Source: Tricholoma matsutake
Taxonomy: Eukaryota > Basidiomycota > Agaricomycetes > Agaricales > Tricholomataceae
Length of the DNA stretch: 64,000 nucleotides
Direction: 5' to 3'
NCBI GenBank assembly: GCA_026075535.2
Contig: AP026541.1
Location: 12,152,001-12,216,000 of the forward strand
Shown: positions 11,655 through 22,626 of the stretch, piece by piece
How the letters are laid out: the number at the start of each line of letters is the position of its first letter
Position numbering within the stretch: the first letter of the stretch is position 1
Made by a program: the position numbers and the translations under genes
The notes under the pieces: generated by a model
The model's input: the letters and a program-made list of their open reading frames with translations, nothing else
Database searches by the model: none
What the model was told of the DNA's origin: nothing

Positions 11655-11765
11655 GGACTCCGCCCCAGTCCACATGGAGTCCGCATAAGTCCGCATAAGT
11701 CCACGCAGAGTCCACATAAGTCTGCGTGGAGTCCACATAAGTCCACATAAGTCCACAAAGATTCC
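11655..11765. repeat. Subterminal tandem repeat of TIR element B
   Basis: About eight or nine 10-11 bp units of the form AGTCCACATA or AGTCCGCATA follow each other. Related words in looser array lie near the other end at 13195-13420. This is the usual layout of transposase-binding subterminal repeats. Confidence 0.75.
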
Positions 11766-12478
11766 AACCATGTGGTGACCCAAATGAAGGATTGAGGCAT
11801 GGGTTGATGGCAAAAAAAAACAAGGATGCCCCATGACAGGGGACATTTTATTGGTAGTATTAAATACAAAAAAGGTTGCCCCCCTGCCAAAGAGGGGGGC
11901 AGTAGACTATAGAATAAAATAAATCACCCACCGTCTCGCTAGCATGTGAGATGGCAGGGGTGGGTGCATTCATTGTTGGCCCTGCCTTGTGGCCCCCTCT
12001 TGTCCCCCCTCACCGTTCCCCATTGGTCTGTACACACCCCCCTTCCTCATCGTTGTTCCACCCGCAATCCACCCCACGAGCAGTTGCTTGTGAGGCTGGG
12101 GGCAGGTGGTGTGCTGTCGTCTCCTGTCCCATCTCCCTCGTCGTCTCCCTCCCCCTCCCCCTTCATCTCCCTTTCCTCTTGTCTCCCATCCCCCTCGTCA
12201 TCATTCCACCCACCATCCACCCCATGAGCAGTGGCTTGCAAGGCTGGAGGTGGGTGGTGTGTCCTTGTGGGGTGGATGGTGGGTGGTGTGTCCTTGTGGG
12301 GTGGATGGTGGGTGGTGTGTCGTTCTGTGGTTTCATCGGTGTCATGGGGCTGGGGGTGGATGGTGTGTCATCCATCGCTGTGGGTGGTCGTGGTGGGGCC
12401 CTGGTGCTCGTTTTTGTCTGTTTTGGGGGGGTTTGCATCGTCCTGCATTGTCGTCCATCGTTACCTGTAGATTAGAAC

Positions 12479-12813
12479 CTAAAAAACAAAGAAAACAATT
12501 AGTTAGTTGAGAAAAAGAAGAAATGAATATAAAAAAATTACCTACAGCCCAAATGACGCAATTGCATCGTTTGGGCCCACATTGCTTCTGGTCGGCTTGT
12601 TTGCAGCTCTTTGTGGCCATGGAGTTGTTACCTGTAGATTAGAACCTAAAAAACAAAGAAAACAATTAGTTAATTGATAAAAAGAAGAAACGAATAAATA
12701 AAAATTACCTATGGCCCATGTTGTCGTCTGTCGTTACCTGTAGATTAGAACCTAAAAAACAAAGACAACAATTAATTAGTTGATAAAAAGAAGAAATGAA
12801 TTAAAAAAATTAC
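12479..12813 (-). other. Three near-identical intron-like modules in tandem
   Basis: On the minus strand three 62-63 nt segments (12752-12813, 12646-12708, 12479-12541) each begin TAG|GTAATTTTT, contain a branch-point-like AACTAATT, and end TTTGTTTTTTAG|GTTCTAATC. The exon-like pieces between them are 43 and 104 nt long, and two of them carry GCAATTGC(A/G)TC(A/G)TTTGGGC. Each acceptor is followed by GTTCTAATCTACAG and then GTAAC, which could act as a 14-nt microexon with its own donor. This looks like a spliced gene fragment amplified inside a transposon. Confidence 0.6.
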
Positions 12814-13090
12814 CTACGGCCCAAACGATGCAATTGCGTCATTTGGGCCCCACGTTGCTTCTGGTCAGCTTGTTGGCAGCTCTTCATGGCCGTGGAATGG
12901 GGCTGGGTGTGGGTGGAGGTGATGGTGGTGGTAGAGAGGGAAGGAGGGAGGGAGTGAGGTGGCGGTGTGGTTGTCGTCGATGGTGGTGGTGGTGAGTGAT
13001 GAGCTGGCAATGTTGATGACGGCTGTGTGCTTTGTCATACAAAGCCAAACAGTCGTATGTAGTTGCATCAATGGCTACAAACAATAATGG

Positions 13091-13170
13091 CTGCATAGTG
13101 TAACGGTAATGTGTGTCTGTACTTATTAGTTAACCATGAGGCTCTGAGTTCAAACACCATTCATGACATT
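13091..13170 (+). tRNA. tRNA-like relic or tRNA-derived SINE head
   Basis: ATAGTGTAACGGTAATGTG resembles the D-arm and A box of His/Gln-type tRNAs, and GAGTTCAAACACC about 40 bases later resembles a B box / T-arm. The stems do not pair well, so it is not a working tRNA. It lies within TIR element B. Confidence 0.35.
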
Positions 13171-13726
13171 ATTTTGCTAAGCTCAAATGGTCTGCTCGGA
13201 TGCATGTGGACTGTCCTTGCTGGTCCTTGCTCATACTTGCTGTCTGATCTCGGATGCGGACGGCCAAAATCAGTGGAATCCGAGTAAAAAGTGTGGAATC
13301 CAAGCTAGTCCGTGCGGACTGTCTGCCCCTGTTGCATATCTAAAACTGTTCATTAGATGGGATGTAAATCTATATGCAGTCCGTGCAGATCCGTGCGGAG
13401 TCCACGCAATTCTGCACGGATCCGCGCGGAACATATGGGGCAGTGTAAAGACCTCGACGAAATGGATTAGAAGAATAGTTGAACTTCACGTTTTCCTTTC
13501 AGAAGAGCATAACTCTCACACCAGACTTCTCCGCAATTCAAACCGACTTACATAACGGCCGGAGCTTCATGGAGCAATCCATGACAAAGTTGGAGGCCAT
13601 TGGATAGGGGTTAAATATCCATGAGATGCCGGCATCATATAAACAGATGTGATAGTAATCTGGTCTCGCAACATAACTACACTTTCTGTGGTTTGCAGGA
13701 AGCCTTATCTGGAGACCAAGTCGGTG

Positions 13727-14817
13727 CTACAGAATAAAGAAGTAACAAACCACGAACCTGACTGTCGATGTGACATCTGTCGAAAGCATTACTCGAAGTT
13801 CGACCTGCTCGGGTTTTCGGAAGAGTTCTGAATTGACATCGGGTTCCTGCCCAACTTCTTTCAAAGAGAGGTACAAGCGGTTGATCATGATGGCGGTGAA
13901 ACTTAAATTCCAAATTCAGAAAGTATTTGAAAGACAGATGATCACTTACCTCGAACATGGTCTGCGTCAAAGCAGAAGTTAGGGTTAGATTCGCCGAGAA
14001 GATTGGGAGAGACATACAGGGCATTGATGGTTCTCAGGATGTCCTAATCCAGAGCAGGCAGATAAGCAGAGAAACAAAGAATGCGAAGAAATGTCACCTT
14101 GCCACAGTAACTGAGCAATAGCCATAGCAGAGTGGAAGAGAACATTGCGCAGAAATATAGGAATCCATCCCGTTGCATCACCTTCAGCCATCGTAGAGTT
14201 GGCAAATTACGCGACGCTTCCACCGTTGTGATCAGCGTTATAGCAAAAACAATGGCCTCGAAACTCAGTTGGAGGATAAGGTATGCGTTGTAGGATGGGT
14301 AGCTGTACCATAGAATTAGACTCCTGAAACGATCGTCCGATGAACCACGAGCCTTTGCTGGTTCGGCAGCAGCATGCACACTGAGAGAATGTCAGCACCT
14401 GGTAGAGTCATGAAAAGAAGACACACCGTGAAACTCATTCTTGTCCAGGAGATCTTCGGATTGAAGCCTTTTGACTTGTTTATAATAAATAAGTCTTCCT
14501 CTAGACCAGGTCGTGAGATAATCATACCTGCATTTCCTCCTAAGAACACAATGCGCAGTGCAACCCCAAGTTGTGCCAACAGATGACAAACAAGCAGGGT
14601 CACTATATATTTGTTCTTGCAAGTCAGAAAGTAGACTCTGAGCTGAGATTGAGTATAGCAACGCCTCAAGGGTCAGGACCAACCTCAGCATAAGAAACAT
14701 TGAGGCTATGCAGTACATCCAGGCCGCCACTACAAATTCAGTTATGACATATTGTTCGCACCTGTTCCAACACAACATATTCGGAGCTCGAAGAGCAGCG
14801 CATGGATATGTTGACAT
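13727..14817 (-). CDS. DUF6533-like multi-pass membrane protein, several introns (5' end unclear)
   Basis: Spliced minus-strand reading gives membrane segments in the order and style of the basidiomycete DUF6533 family. CEQYVITEFVVAAWMYCIAS is followed by MLR, then an intron (GTTGGT to CTCAG), then VYFLTCKNKYIVTLLVCH, then GVALRIVFLGGNAG. A later exon has SYNAYLILQLSFEAIVFAI and RWLKVMQRDGFLYFCAMF, and the last has MINRLYLSLKEVGQEPDV. The family is of unknown role in the plasma or inner membranes. Several donors and acceptors are clear (GTATGA, GTGACA and GTAAGT starts), and no stop breaks the joined exons I followed. I could not place the first exon, and the stop near 13727 is uncertain. It sits in the CpG-rich native region. 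Confidence 0.6.
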
Positions 14818-17520
14818 ACACCTGTATACGAAATTCTATCCGGGGGTTAAAAATTGTATTCTCAGAAATTACGCACATTCTGGGTCCATGATGGCAAGGC
14901 ATATGCTTCCGAACCACGTTTTCCAGTTGCTTATCCAAACTGTATATTGCGGAAACTTACAGATCATGACAACAGTGAAGAAAGCAAGACTAGAATATCG
15001 ATTCTGAAAGGAATTGATTCATAAGGCGGAAGGGGTAATCCGTCGAAATCACTCTCACTAAAAAGAATAAGATGGATGCTGGTATAGGGTCAGACAGGCT
15101 CATTCAACATTCCAGTCGCATACCAAACGTTTTTCTAGGTTTCCAAGCGAGATCGATCTATTATGAACTGGTGTCAAGGCGGATGAGCGTGGAGATACTG
15201 CTGGCGCATTACCTCCGCAGAGAATGTCAAGCAGTAGTCATAAAGCAAGAGAGTGAAAATAGCAGTATAATACGTCTGAAACGATTGTCGTCATTTGCTG
15301 GTGATGTCTGCAGCTATAAAGCCAACCTTCAATGATAGACTAGGATTCGTAAATCGATGCTAGACGATGGTGAGATAGGCAAACGTACATTTCTAAGGCC
15401 AAGGGGATAGGATTCTGAGAGACTTCGTTCATCCTGTACGCGAGCTTGGGGGCGGGACGAAGCTGCATAGATGTTGGAGATCCTAGTAATGTATATATAT
15501 CGAGTTGATGACTGGGCTATATCAGGCTGTACGAGTGCTTTTTGTTCTGTGGTGAGGACGACTAGCTCTCTTTGGGAAGAGTTGATGGAAAGAGAAAAGG
15601 CGCCACTGATGTGGTACGTATCTGTTCAGTTAGATTTCAAGACTGGTCACTGCGGACATGAAGGGAGGGTAACATCATCTCCACCGGAGTAACGCAAAGA
15701 ACAGTCATGACCTTCGGGATGAAATGCGCGACCTAAGCATAAAGATTGTCGCACATGAACGCCATAAGACAGCGTCGTGCCAGTGTTCATGAACGTTCAA
15801 TATTCAATGGACAACTCATCAATAACGTTTACTAGATCGCGGAGTAACAGCCACTCTGACCATCCATTCGAAGACTGATGTAGAAACCAGGGTTCTGGCA
15901 GCAGAGATGATCACAGTGCCAGCACTGCCAGGTATAGCCTGAGCAAGTTTCATACTGATCAATCACGCCACAACCCACATTGAACCCACACGTAGCCGCC
16001 CTTCTTGCGCAGATATCTTCACCACGAGATTCTAACTCAGCGTTCATGTACAACTCTCGTAGCCGGCTTTGCGACTATATACAAGCCTACGCGTTGACGG
16101 TAGTTGAACGCTGGAAATTGGAACTTGAAGCTTTGGCCTGTGAGATCTTAGTCTCCCGTATGTAGACCAAAGTAAAGGAAGATAGTCGTTCCTTATTTAA
16201 TATGTCTGGAGACCCCACCATGTGTAATCAATAATTGCATTTGGTTTCGAACAACAGCCATTGCGCCAATTCTCCTATTTATATTATTTAACATGATGTC
16301 CTCCACTTAGTTCCAACCCTTCATCTTCATCAATCACTCTCGACATTGGGGGTTTTCCAATGGACATGATGCAGTTCAACTGTTTCCTGGTCACGCACGG
16401 ACGCCATTCTATGGCGCTTTCCTCGTCCAAGAAATGCAATGTCCGAGGACTACACCCATATGAGCCAGATCGTGCGATTGGGCTTGCTATTATTTGGCAA
16501 AGTTGGACCACTGGAGCAGAATGAGGGAGAGCACACAAGGCGGACGATCTCTCCGCAACTGTACTCCTAAGCGCCCTAGCCAATCGGGTGAACGAGACAG
16601 CATGACAATACTGCAAACATTCCATCCCGAGATGTCCTGTTTTGATGGTATGGGACATTGCAGGCTGTACGCAAATCAATCAGAAGAAACCGAAATCAAC
16701 TGGATATCAAGGAATAATTGGTACGGCTTTGGTGTGGATTATCGATGATAAACATGTCCCTTCCAATTGCGTCCGGGACGTCAGACCTGTGCTTCTCATA
16801 CTCATCATTTCTTGAGTCTCTTGAATAGGTCACCAAGGCCTGACACGTTGGAGCCATGTTTGCTTGAACATACTCCACTCGATGCGCTCTTTCCACTCTA
16901 ATTGAACTACGTCATCTGCCAAATCTGCTGAAGGTCATCTTCTATTGCCTCGATTTTCTGTCAGCCGTTGTAGTCAAGAATGAACAACAATGGAATACTA
17001 CATACTTTGACAAGTGAAATTTCCCATCCTGTACCTGATCGAGCAGCGGATCTGGGAACCGATATTCATCTCTAGCATGCTCTTCCAGACCATCTCCATC
17101 TGGGTACATCGTTGGGTAAACCCGGATGATATATCATAAGGAGGACCCTGATCTGAGGTATAGAATATATGTTGTGCAGGCCCGGGGGTATTCTCAGAGC
17201 GATATGACACTACCAACGGCACAGTTCAGGAGGACGCCGATCACATATTGCTTGCGGATGAAATTCAACGCAGAAGCACAAGGCGCTAGCATTTCTTTCC
17301 AGTGGAGTGTCTTCGACTATCATCATTTGAAACTGGAGGGTCAGGGAGAGAGAAGAGTCGGTCGCATCACAGAAGAGACAGAAAATCTGAAGTGATCGCA
17401 AGCAAAAAGTGGCAATATGGTCACGTTCGTAGTTGTTTTCCGACGCCTGTTCATGGACGAGGGGCTTATCAGGGTCCCGTCGCTCGGTCAATGCCCCACA
17501 ATGGGTAAAACTACAAACTT
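14818..17520. other. Interval without a confident gene
   Basis: CpG-rich, native-looking sequence with many GT/AG pairs. 15060-15335 on the minus strand has a short stretch resembling the DDRF region of the DUF6533-like gene and may be a remnant of a second copy. Open pieces on the minus strand at 16284-16679, 16998-17222 and 17210-17491 have no motif I recognise. They could be exons of an unknown gene. Confidence 0.4.
15832..16062 (-). CDS. Small Cys-rich unknown protein or terminal exon
   Basis: The open frame ends at TAG 15832. It is rich in Cys and Trp (ATCGFNVGCG, YTWQCWHCDHLCCQN), a pattern that suggests disulfides or metal binding. The frame goes upstream to a TATATAG that could be a splice acceptor, so it may be the last exon of a longer gene. 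No family recognised and no clear signal peptide. Confidence 0.35.
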   Translation of the reverse strand, partial: LRELYMNAELESRGEDICARRAATCGFNVGCGVIDQYETCSGYTWQCWHCDHLCCQNPGFYISLRMDGQSGCYSAI

Positions 17521-17538
17521 ACAAAGAACGCAAGATTC

Positions 17539-19703
17539 CTATGCTGCAGCCCCTCTCGGCATATCCTCCAAAGCATTCCTCACGCCCTGCCTCCACACAC
17601 CCAATTCCTTCTCCAGTGCAACAACACTCTCCCTAACCGCCCTCCCGACCTTCCCACCTTCATTCTGAGTTCCAAACCCAATCATCAACTCGTTCCTCGC
17701 ACTCCCAAGCATCTCATACGCCAACTTGAGCCGTGGGGCACCAGATGGTGGGTATACTGCTGCAGGGGCTTCCCCTGTCCGGGGTTGCGGCTCGTCCACA
17801 GCCAGCATCTTCCCAAGCTCGACGAGGGCTATGCCACGTACGGGATGCCCGTAGCGAAGTATGGAGGAGAGCCCTGTGCTGGATCGGGCGGCGGCTCGGA
17901 TGATCTCATCTAGTGATTCTTGGGTTGGGGGTGTAGGAAGCGAAAATATGAGGAGGGATTGGTGGAGGCGCGAAAGGGCCAGGAGGGGGTGCGAGGAGGG
18001 TGTCAGTCTTGCTGATGTTAGGATAGGGATTAGATTGGTCGTTAGTTGAATTGATTTCGCGGAATCTATACGAGCATGGAACGGTCAACATCACGTGTGC
18101 ATGAATATGGTGTACTTAGTAACTTACCTTTGAACTGAAGAGCGGTGGCTTTGTCTAGGGCTTCTTGACCGATACGCAAGGCGTCGAGCACGGCGTCCGT
18201 AGCTTTTGCAAAATCTTTGCATTTTGTACATACACTATCGGCTGAATTATGGCCAAAAGAACAATGAGTCGTGGGGCACAAAACCAAAGGAATGTTAACA
18301 CCTTCCGCAGGAATGGGACATGTTCCACCACACGACTTCGGACACCACATTGATTCTCGAGGATCGACTTCAGGATGGGATTTGCAGAGATTGCATGCTC
18401 AAGTAAAATGGTACGTTTCCTTAAGCTGCTTCTGCCGTAGAGGTTTCGGAAGTGTCGTATCGATGTACGACGTCACAATCTAATATAGTAGCCCATAAGC
18501 AAGACAGTTAGGTTCGTGTATACAACCGACTAGTGTACCTCTTCATTTGGTTCGATGCTTCGCAATGCAATGACGTGCATCAAAGATTCCTCTTCCGTAG
18601 GAGAGGCCGACGCGCGAGGGAACACAATCACGGCGTTCGGATGGCAGGAATGATTTATCAATGCGACGATGGGGGGGGACAAATGCTCCGATTGGAGCCA
18701 ACGAAGGCGAGATAACAGTGAATGTGTTCGTCACAAACTGTCAAAGGCGGATGTGAAATAGAATCTGGATTTTAAGAAAGTAAACGCACCCTTGAGATGA
18801 AATCGATGAGATCGCCCGCAGAGGTTAATCCAAATTCGACAAGTTGCTCAGGAGAAGACAAGCCAAGGTAGCGGACCAGAGCATGTGAAAGATGGGTGTA
18901 TAATTCGAATGACGAGGATTGCAGGGAGGTTCTGTCTGAGGGAACTTGAGAGCTAAGATGTATAATCACCTACGCAACTCACGCGATTGCATTGCGTCGA
19001 GCTCCTTTGCCTAAATTGGTGGGTGAGAGGCGGGTAAAATTGCACACCAAAGAAAAGAAATACCCAAACGCTGTCGAGCCCTCGTTTCTGTTTCTTCCAT
19101 AGCATGCGGCCCAAACATCTGACAGCATCGCTGGGGATGGCGAGCTCAGTCGATGGCGCCTGCTTCGACCACTCTTGGAGAGAAACACATTCACGTTTGT
19201 GAAGTAGCCAGTCCTTGGTTTGACATGCCTGCAAGGGCTGGTAAAAAAACCATATTCGCGCGAAAACAGAGTCGAACGCACAGAACTGCAATATCAGACG
19301 ATTCGACAACTAGTACACCGTTTCAAACCAGCGGCAGGCGGTGATCCAAAGCAGTTGGAGCAGTATGCGTCTAGATGTTGGTTCGAGAGCGTGGCGACAT
19401 GAGGCTTGAGGGAGAACAAGATGTCGCCTAATTCAAACAGTGACTCAGTGTCAAGTCGGCTCATGACTATAGAAACTGAGTAGCCACCTGGTTTATGTTG
19501 AATCTTCGCCCACGACCCTCTCCCGCATGTATTCGACAACCGAACGTCGACATTGGGAGGCAAGATGTGTACGACTTCACATGATTGGGCAGATCTACTC
19601 CTTCATTTGTTGTTGAAGGCTTTTGAATCTCATTATTTGACTTGACATACGATTTAGATTGCTTAGATTGTCGAGCGGCACGCAGACTGGCAAAAGTGGA
19701 CAT
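17539..19703 (-). pseudogene. SET-MYND (SMYD-like) protein lysine methyltransferase, broken
   Basis: ATG at 19703. In order on the minus strand: the SET N-lobe (SNTCGRGSWAK), DILFSLKPHVATLS, a MYND zinc finger (YCSNCFGSPPAAGLKRCTSC ... CQTKDWLLHKREC), DAVRCLGRMLWK, the SET core LINHSCHPNAVIVFP, a post-SET Cys region (ACNLCKSHP), and a helical C-terminal part to 17539 (GHPVRGIALVELGK). At least five GT-AG introns fit, for example GTGCGT...TTGCAG in the MYND finger. Damage: a one-base frame change near 19570, TGA inside the MYND finger (RIV*YCSS), an 8-C run near 18675 where 7 would keep the frame, and TGA in the post-SET region (YHFT*ACNLC). Enzymes of this family methylate lysines in nucleus or cytoplasm. 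This copy cannot make a full protein unless some changes are sequence errors. Confidence 0.85.
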
Positions 19704-20136
19704 CAAAGTTGAGACTGAGGGCTAATCAGTCACGAGACATTGGCGTAGCGCGCTGGCACGGCAGAGCCCGCTACCTTGCCTCCTTCTGTCCCTTCTCAGT
19801 CTGAAATGGGATCACGACCCATCCATCTGAGCCTGACCTCTCCTATTCTTTACTTTTCGTTTCTTTTGAGGATCGCCTCCTTTCTTTTGTTTCATCCCTT
19901 CTTCTCTCTCATCATGAATCCTTTTCACCCGTTCAGTGAGTCGTGCCCCGATGTTTTTTCTCCGCTTATTACTCTCCTAAGTGCCGTTATCCGAGCGAGC
20001 TCGTCAAATGGCATTAGCCACTTTTTTGCAGGAACTCGATCGTTTAAACTCTTCGTTTGTCTGTGCGCCCTTGGTTTTCCTCTTACGGACTGCCGTGTTA
20101 TGAGCGTGGCGAGCGTGCAGCCTTCTGGCCATACCC

Positions 20137-20633
20137 TCACAGTGAGATGTAGACTCGGTGGCCAGTTTTTGCAGCATGTTTTCGTACTGAAGCCGCATTC
20201 CACTGTGACTGCACACCGTGCCGTGAAGTTATCAAAATGGCATCTGACCATGGCTCCTTGTCGAAATCTGGCATGTCGCATTCGATAGTTCCCAGTATCA
20301 ACTTGTGTATCTCATGCAAATCCTCCGCTTCACAATCACCTGTCCTCAATCTCTGTAAAATGTTATTCCACACTAGATCGCAGATTCCCCACTGTTGTTT
20401 CAGAATGATGACCTTTGAAAATTGAAGATACAGTTCACGTCCAAGCAAAGCTTTGGTGCTGTCTGTGGATGGCTGGTTGCAGTATAATGTGCCCGATGCA
20501 TTCCCAACAGGTGGAAATCAATCATTATTATCGTAATGTTTGCATTGATCCTGAAATCCTTCAAGCATTGTGCCACACAGCCATTCCTGACTATTGTCTC
20601 TCTCGTCTCTTTGGCTCTCCAGGTGTGTCTCAA
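20137..20633 (-). pseudogene. PIF1-like helicase fragment
   Basis: Minus strand 20448-20137 reads GRELYLQFSKVIILKQQ, LRTGDCEAEDLHEIHKLIL and DAILITSRHGVQSQWN, matching the C-terminal half of PIF1-like helicases of Agaricomycetes and their Helitrons. Just upstream, in another frame, IDFHLLGMH stands where GDFHQFPPV is expected. There is no Walker A part. A frame change near 20450 and a stop after VYISL show decay. Likely a scrap of an old Helitron or a host helicase duplicate. Confidence 0.6.
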
Positions 20634-20666
20634 TCTTCTAATCTTTCCCTTTCAATTTAATTTTAA

Positions 20667-22215
20667 TTGTGTTCCAGTTTCATGTTCCGATTCTCTGTAG
20701 GAGTTCCTCCCAATTTCCTTGGTGACAATGACAATTTCGTAGTTGGTGAATGCTTTCCGGCAGTATTCATGGATGGTCATGGTGGTTTTGAACACTTCAG
20801 TGCCTGTGACTTTCATGGATTTGGTTACTGGCTTGTCTGGCACTCCGACACTCACTTCAGCTCGGTCCCAGGATTGACCTTCCTGGTATCCGACGCAATC
20901 CAGTGGCAGCAATATGATGCTGACCTTTCATGCCTCCCACAGTCATTCGAGGGTCTTGATTTTCAGACCCAGGTGTGGTACGCAAATCACCTTTTGTCAG
21001 ACATTGCAGGTGCAGATGGTTCCGTTGCTCCAATGACTGGGAAGCTAGCTGGCATGGTTTTATGATTTGGCCAACCTAACCTTTATATCAGGATTCAGGT
21101 TTGCCAAGGTGGTGTCATGGCTCTCTGCATTTATGATGAGTTTGACCACGAGTTTGATTCTCTTGTATCTCCCTTTTCTCGAGAGACATGCGAAGATCCC
21201 TTCTCACCTGCGATCTGTGCTATTCGTGGCTTTCTTCACCTGTGTCAAGCTTTTGTCCATAAAGTCCTGGGTTGGCAGTCTCAGGAGGAAGGACTGTTTG
21301 GGCAGGTTGATGCTTTTCTTGGCCAGGTTCATCACCATGGCTGCAATGGCCCCATTTTCCACCCTCTTGAGCTCAGCCCAATTCCACAGTGCATCTTGGA
21401 TTCGACCTGGTCATCATGCTTGCTCGGGGTGATCCTCGCGATGGCAGTTGTCACCCTCCTTCATGCATGTTACATTCACCTACCATTCTATCTCCTTTGT
21501 TTACCTCTCGCTGCATCAATGCTTCTACTCAGCACTTCTCAGCAAGCTTTAATGCCCACTTAAGTTGCACATTCTTTGGATTGCTATGACTTCTTTTTTC
21601 GTGAGGGACTAGCAGATCCACTGCTATGCCACTCTTTGGGATGTTCCTATTTTTTGCTTCCCAAATCCTGGAGTATGCGTGATCGTGTGTTGGGAACAGT
21701 GCACAAGACTGTAGTTTGCTGGGCACTCACAGAGTTTGATTGTGCTGTTTTGCTTGGAGTGTCTACATTCTCTATGTCCACTCATTCTTTCATAGCATTT
21801 GACTCAGAGGGTCTTTTCAATATGGTTATTGCCCATGTTTGCCAGTGAGCCTTTGTTCATATTGTTTTTTGATGGTTGTTAGATTTAACTGGTTCACAGG
21901 AAATCCGGTTCTTTTTCCCCAGACGTGAAGCTGTACATTCAGCATCGCAGTGCGCAAGAGTCTTGGAACTTCATCAAGTTTATCCATCGCCTCCTCTCTC
22001 AATTTCCTGTCCCTACCGTTCTAAATTTTGTTGGTCACATTCCTACTCAAAGCTCTGGTCCATCTGTAGAGTGTTATTATGGATGGAAATTGGCAACACT
22101 AGTTCTATGGAGGTCTCTTGATGACTTGGGTGATGGATTATCTTCTTTCAAAGAAGCATTTGACCACCTTCAGACCTCAGGCAATGATGCCAGCGACAGT
22201 GAAGTAGGACTGTAG
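20667..22215 (+). pseudogene. Unknown multi-exon membrane protein, decayed
   Basis: Three plus-strand blocks follow one another. 20667-21062 contains VWHSDTHFSSVPGLTFLVSD and LPQSFEGLDFQTQVWYANHL. 21067-21432 is hydrophobic (SVLFVAFFTCVKLLSIKSWV) and continues after a one-base frame change near 21428 into VILAMAVVTLLHACYIHLPF. 21576-22215 includes SFIAFDSEGLF and ECYYGWKLATLVLWRSLDDL. An intron GTTTTATG...ATATCAG with branch CTAAC near 21058-21092 is likely but its phase does not fit cleanly. Two or more membrane helices are expected. Family and role unknown. Confidence 0.45.
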
Positions 22216-22626
22216 AACTAGATGCATGCTGTTATGTAATATAATTTAAACAACATTGTTTTTCTGCTCATGTGACTTCTTTCCATTTCAATACCTTACC
22301 TAATCTGGAAAATCTTCACCTCTGGATCCTTCAATGCATGATGATGGATAGCATGTCTTCTTAAATGTTCAGTTCCTCTTCATCAATGTTTAATCTGCTA
22401 CTACAAAATCTGATAGTAAAGTCCTTAGTGTCCAAGGTCACCGAAACCTGAGTCCAATGTCCATTCCTAAAGTCCAACGTCTGTTTACCACTCCCTCAGC
22501 ATCTGAGATCAATGCAAACTAAAGTCCTAGTCCTTCTGTAAGTCCATGTTCTCCTCTCCTCATCTCCTACTCCACTGCAAATCCGTTATCCAGATATCCA
22601 TACTCAAAGATCTCCCAAGTGTCTTT

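Larger units (their letters stand above)
11551..13446. mobile_element. TIR element B, non-autonomous DNA transposon (1.9 kb)
   Basis: The left end ACACTGCCCCATATGTTC (from 11551) has a near-perfect inverted copy ending at 13446 (GAACATATGGGGCAGTGT). The match goes on inward through GGATCCGTGCAGA-like sequence, so the inverted repeats are at least 35 bp. Subterminal arrays of GGAGTCC / GTGCGGACT words lie inside both ends (11580-11765 and 13195-13420). No transposase is present, and no clear target-site duplication was found. It starts 33 bp after TIR element A. Confidence 0.7.

Noticed and set aside
11551..13446. hAT superfamily assignment of TIR element B from its CAGTGT end
   Set aside because: No 8-bp target duplication and no transposase; the end could equally belong to another superfamily.
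21117..21563. Plus-strand frame with GLFGQVDAFLGQVHHHG as a Rep domain
   Set aside because: The overlapping frame gives better membrane segments continuous with its neighbours, and no HUH box follows.
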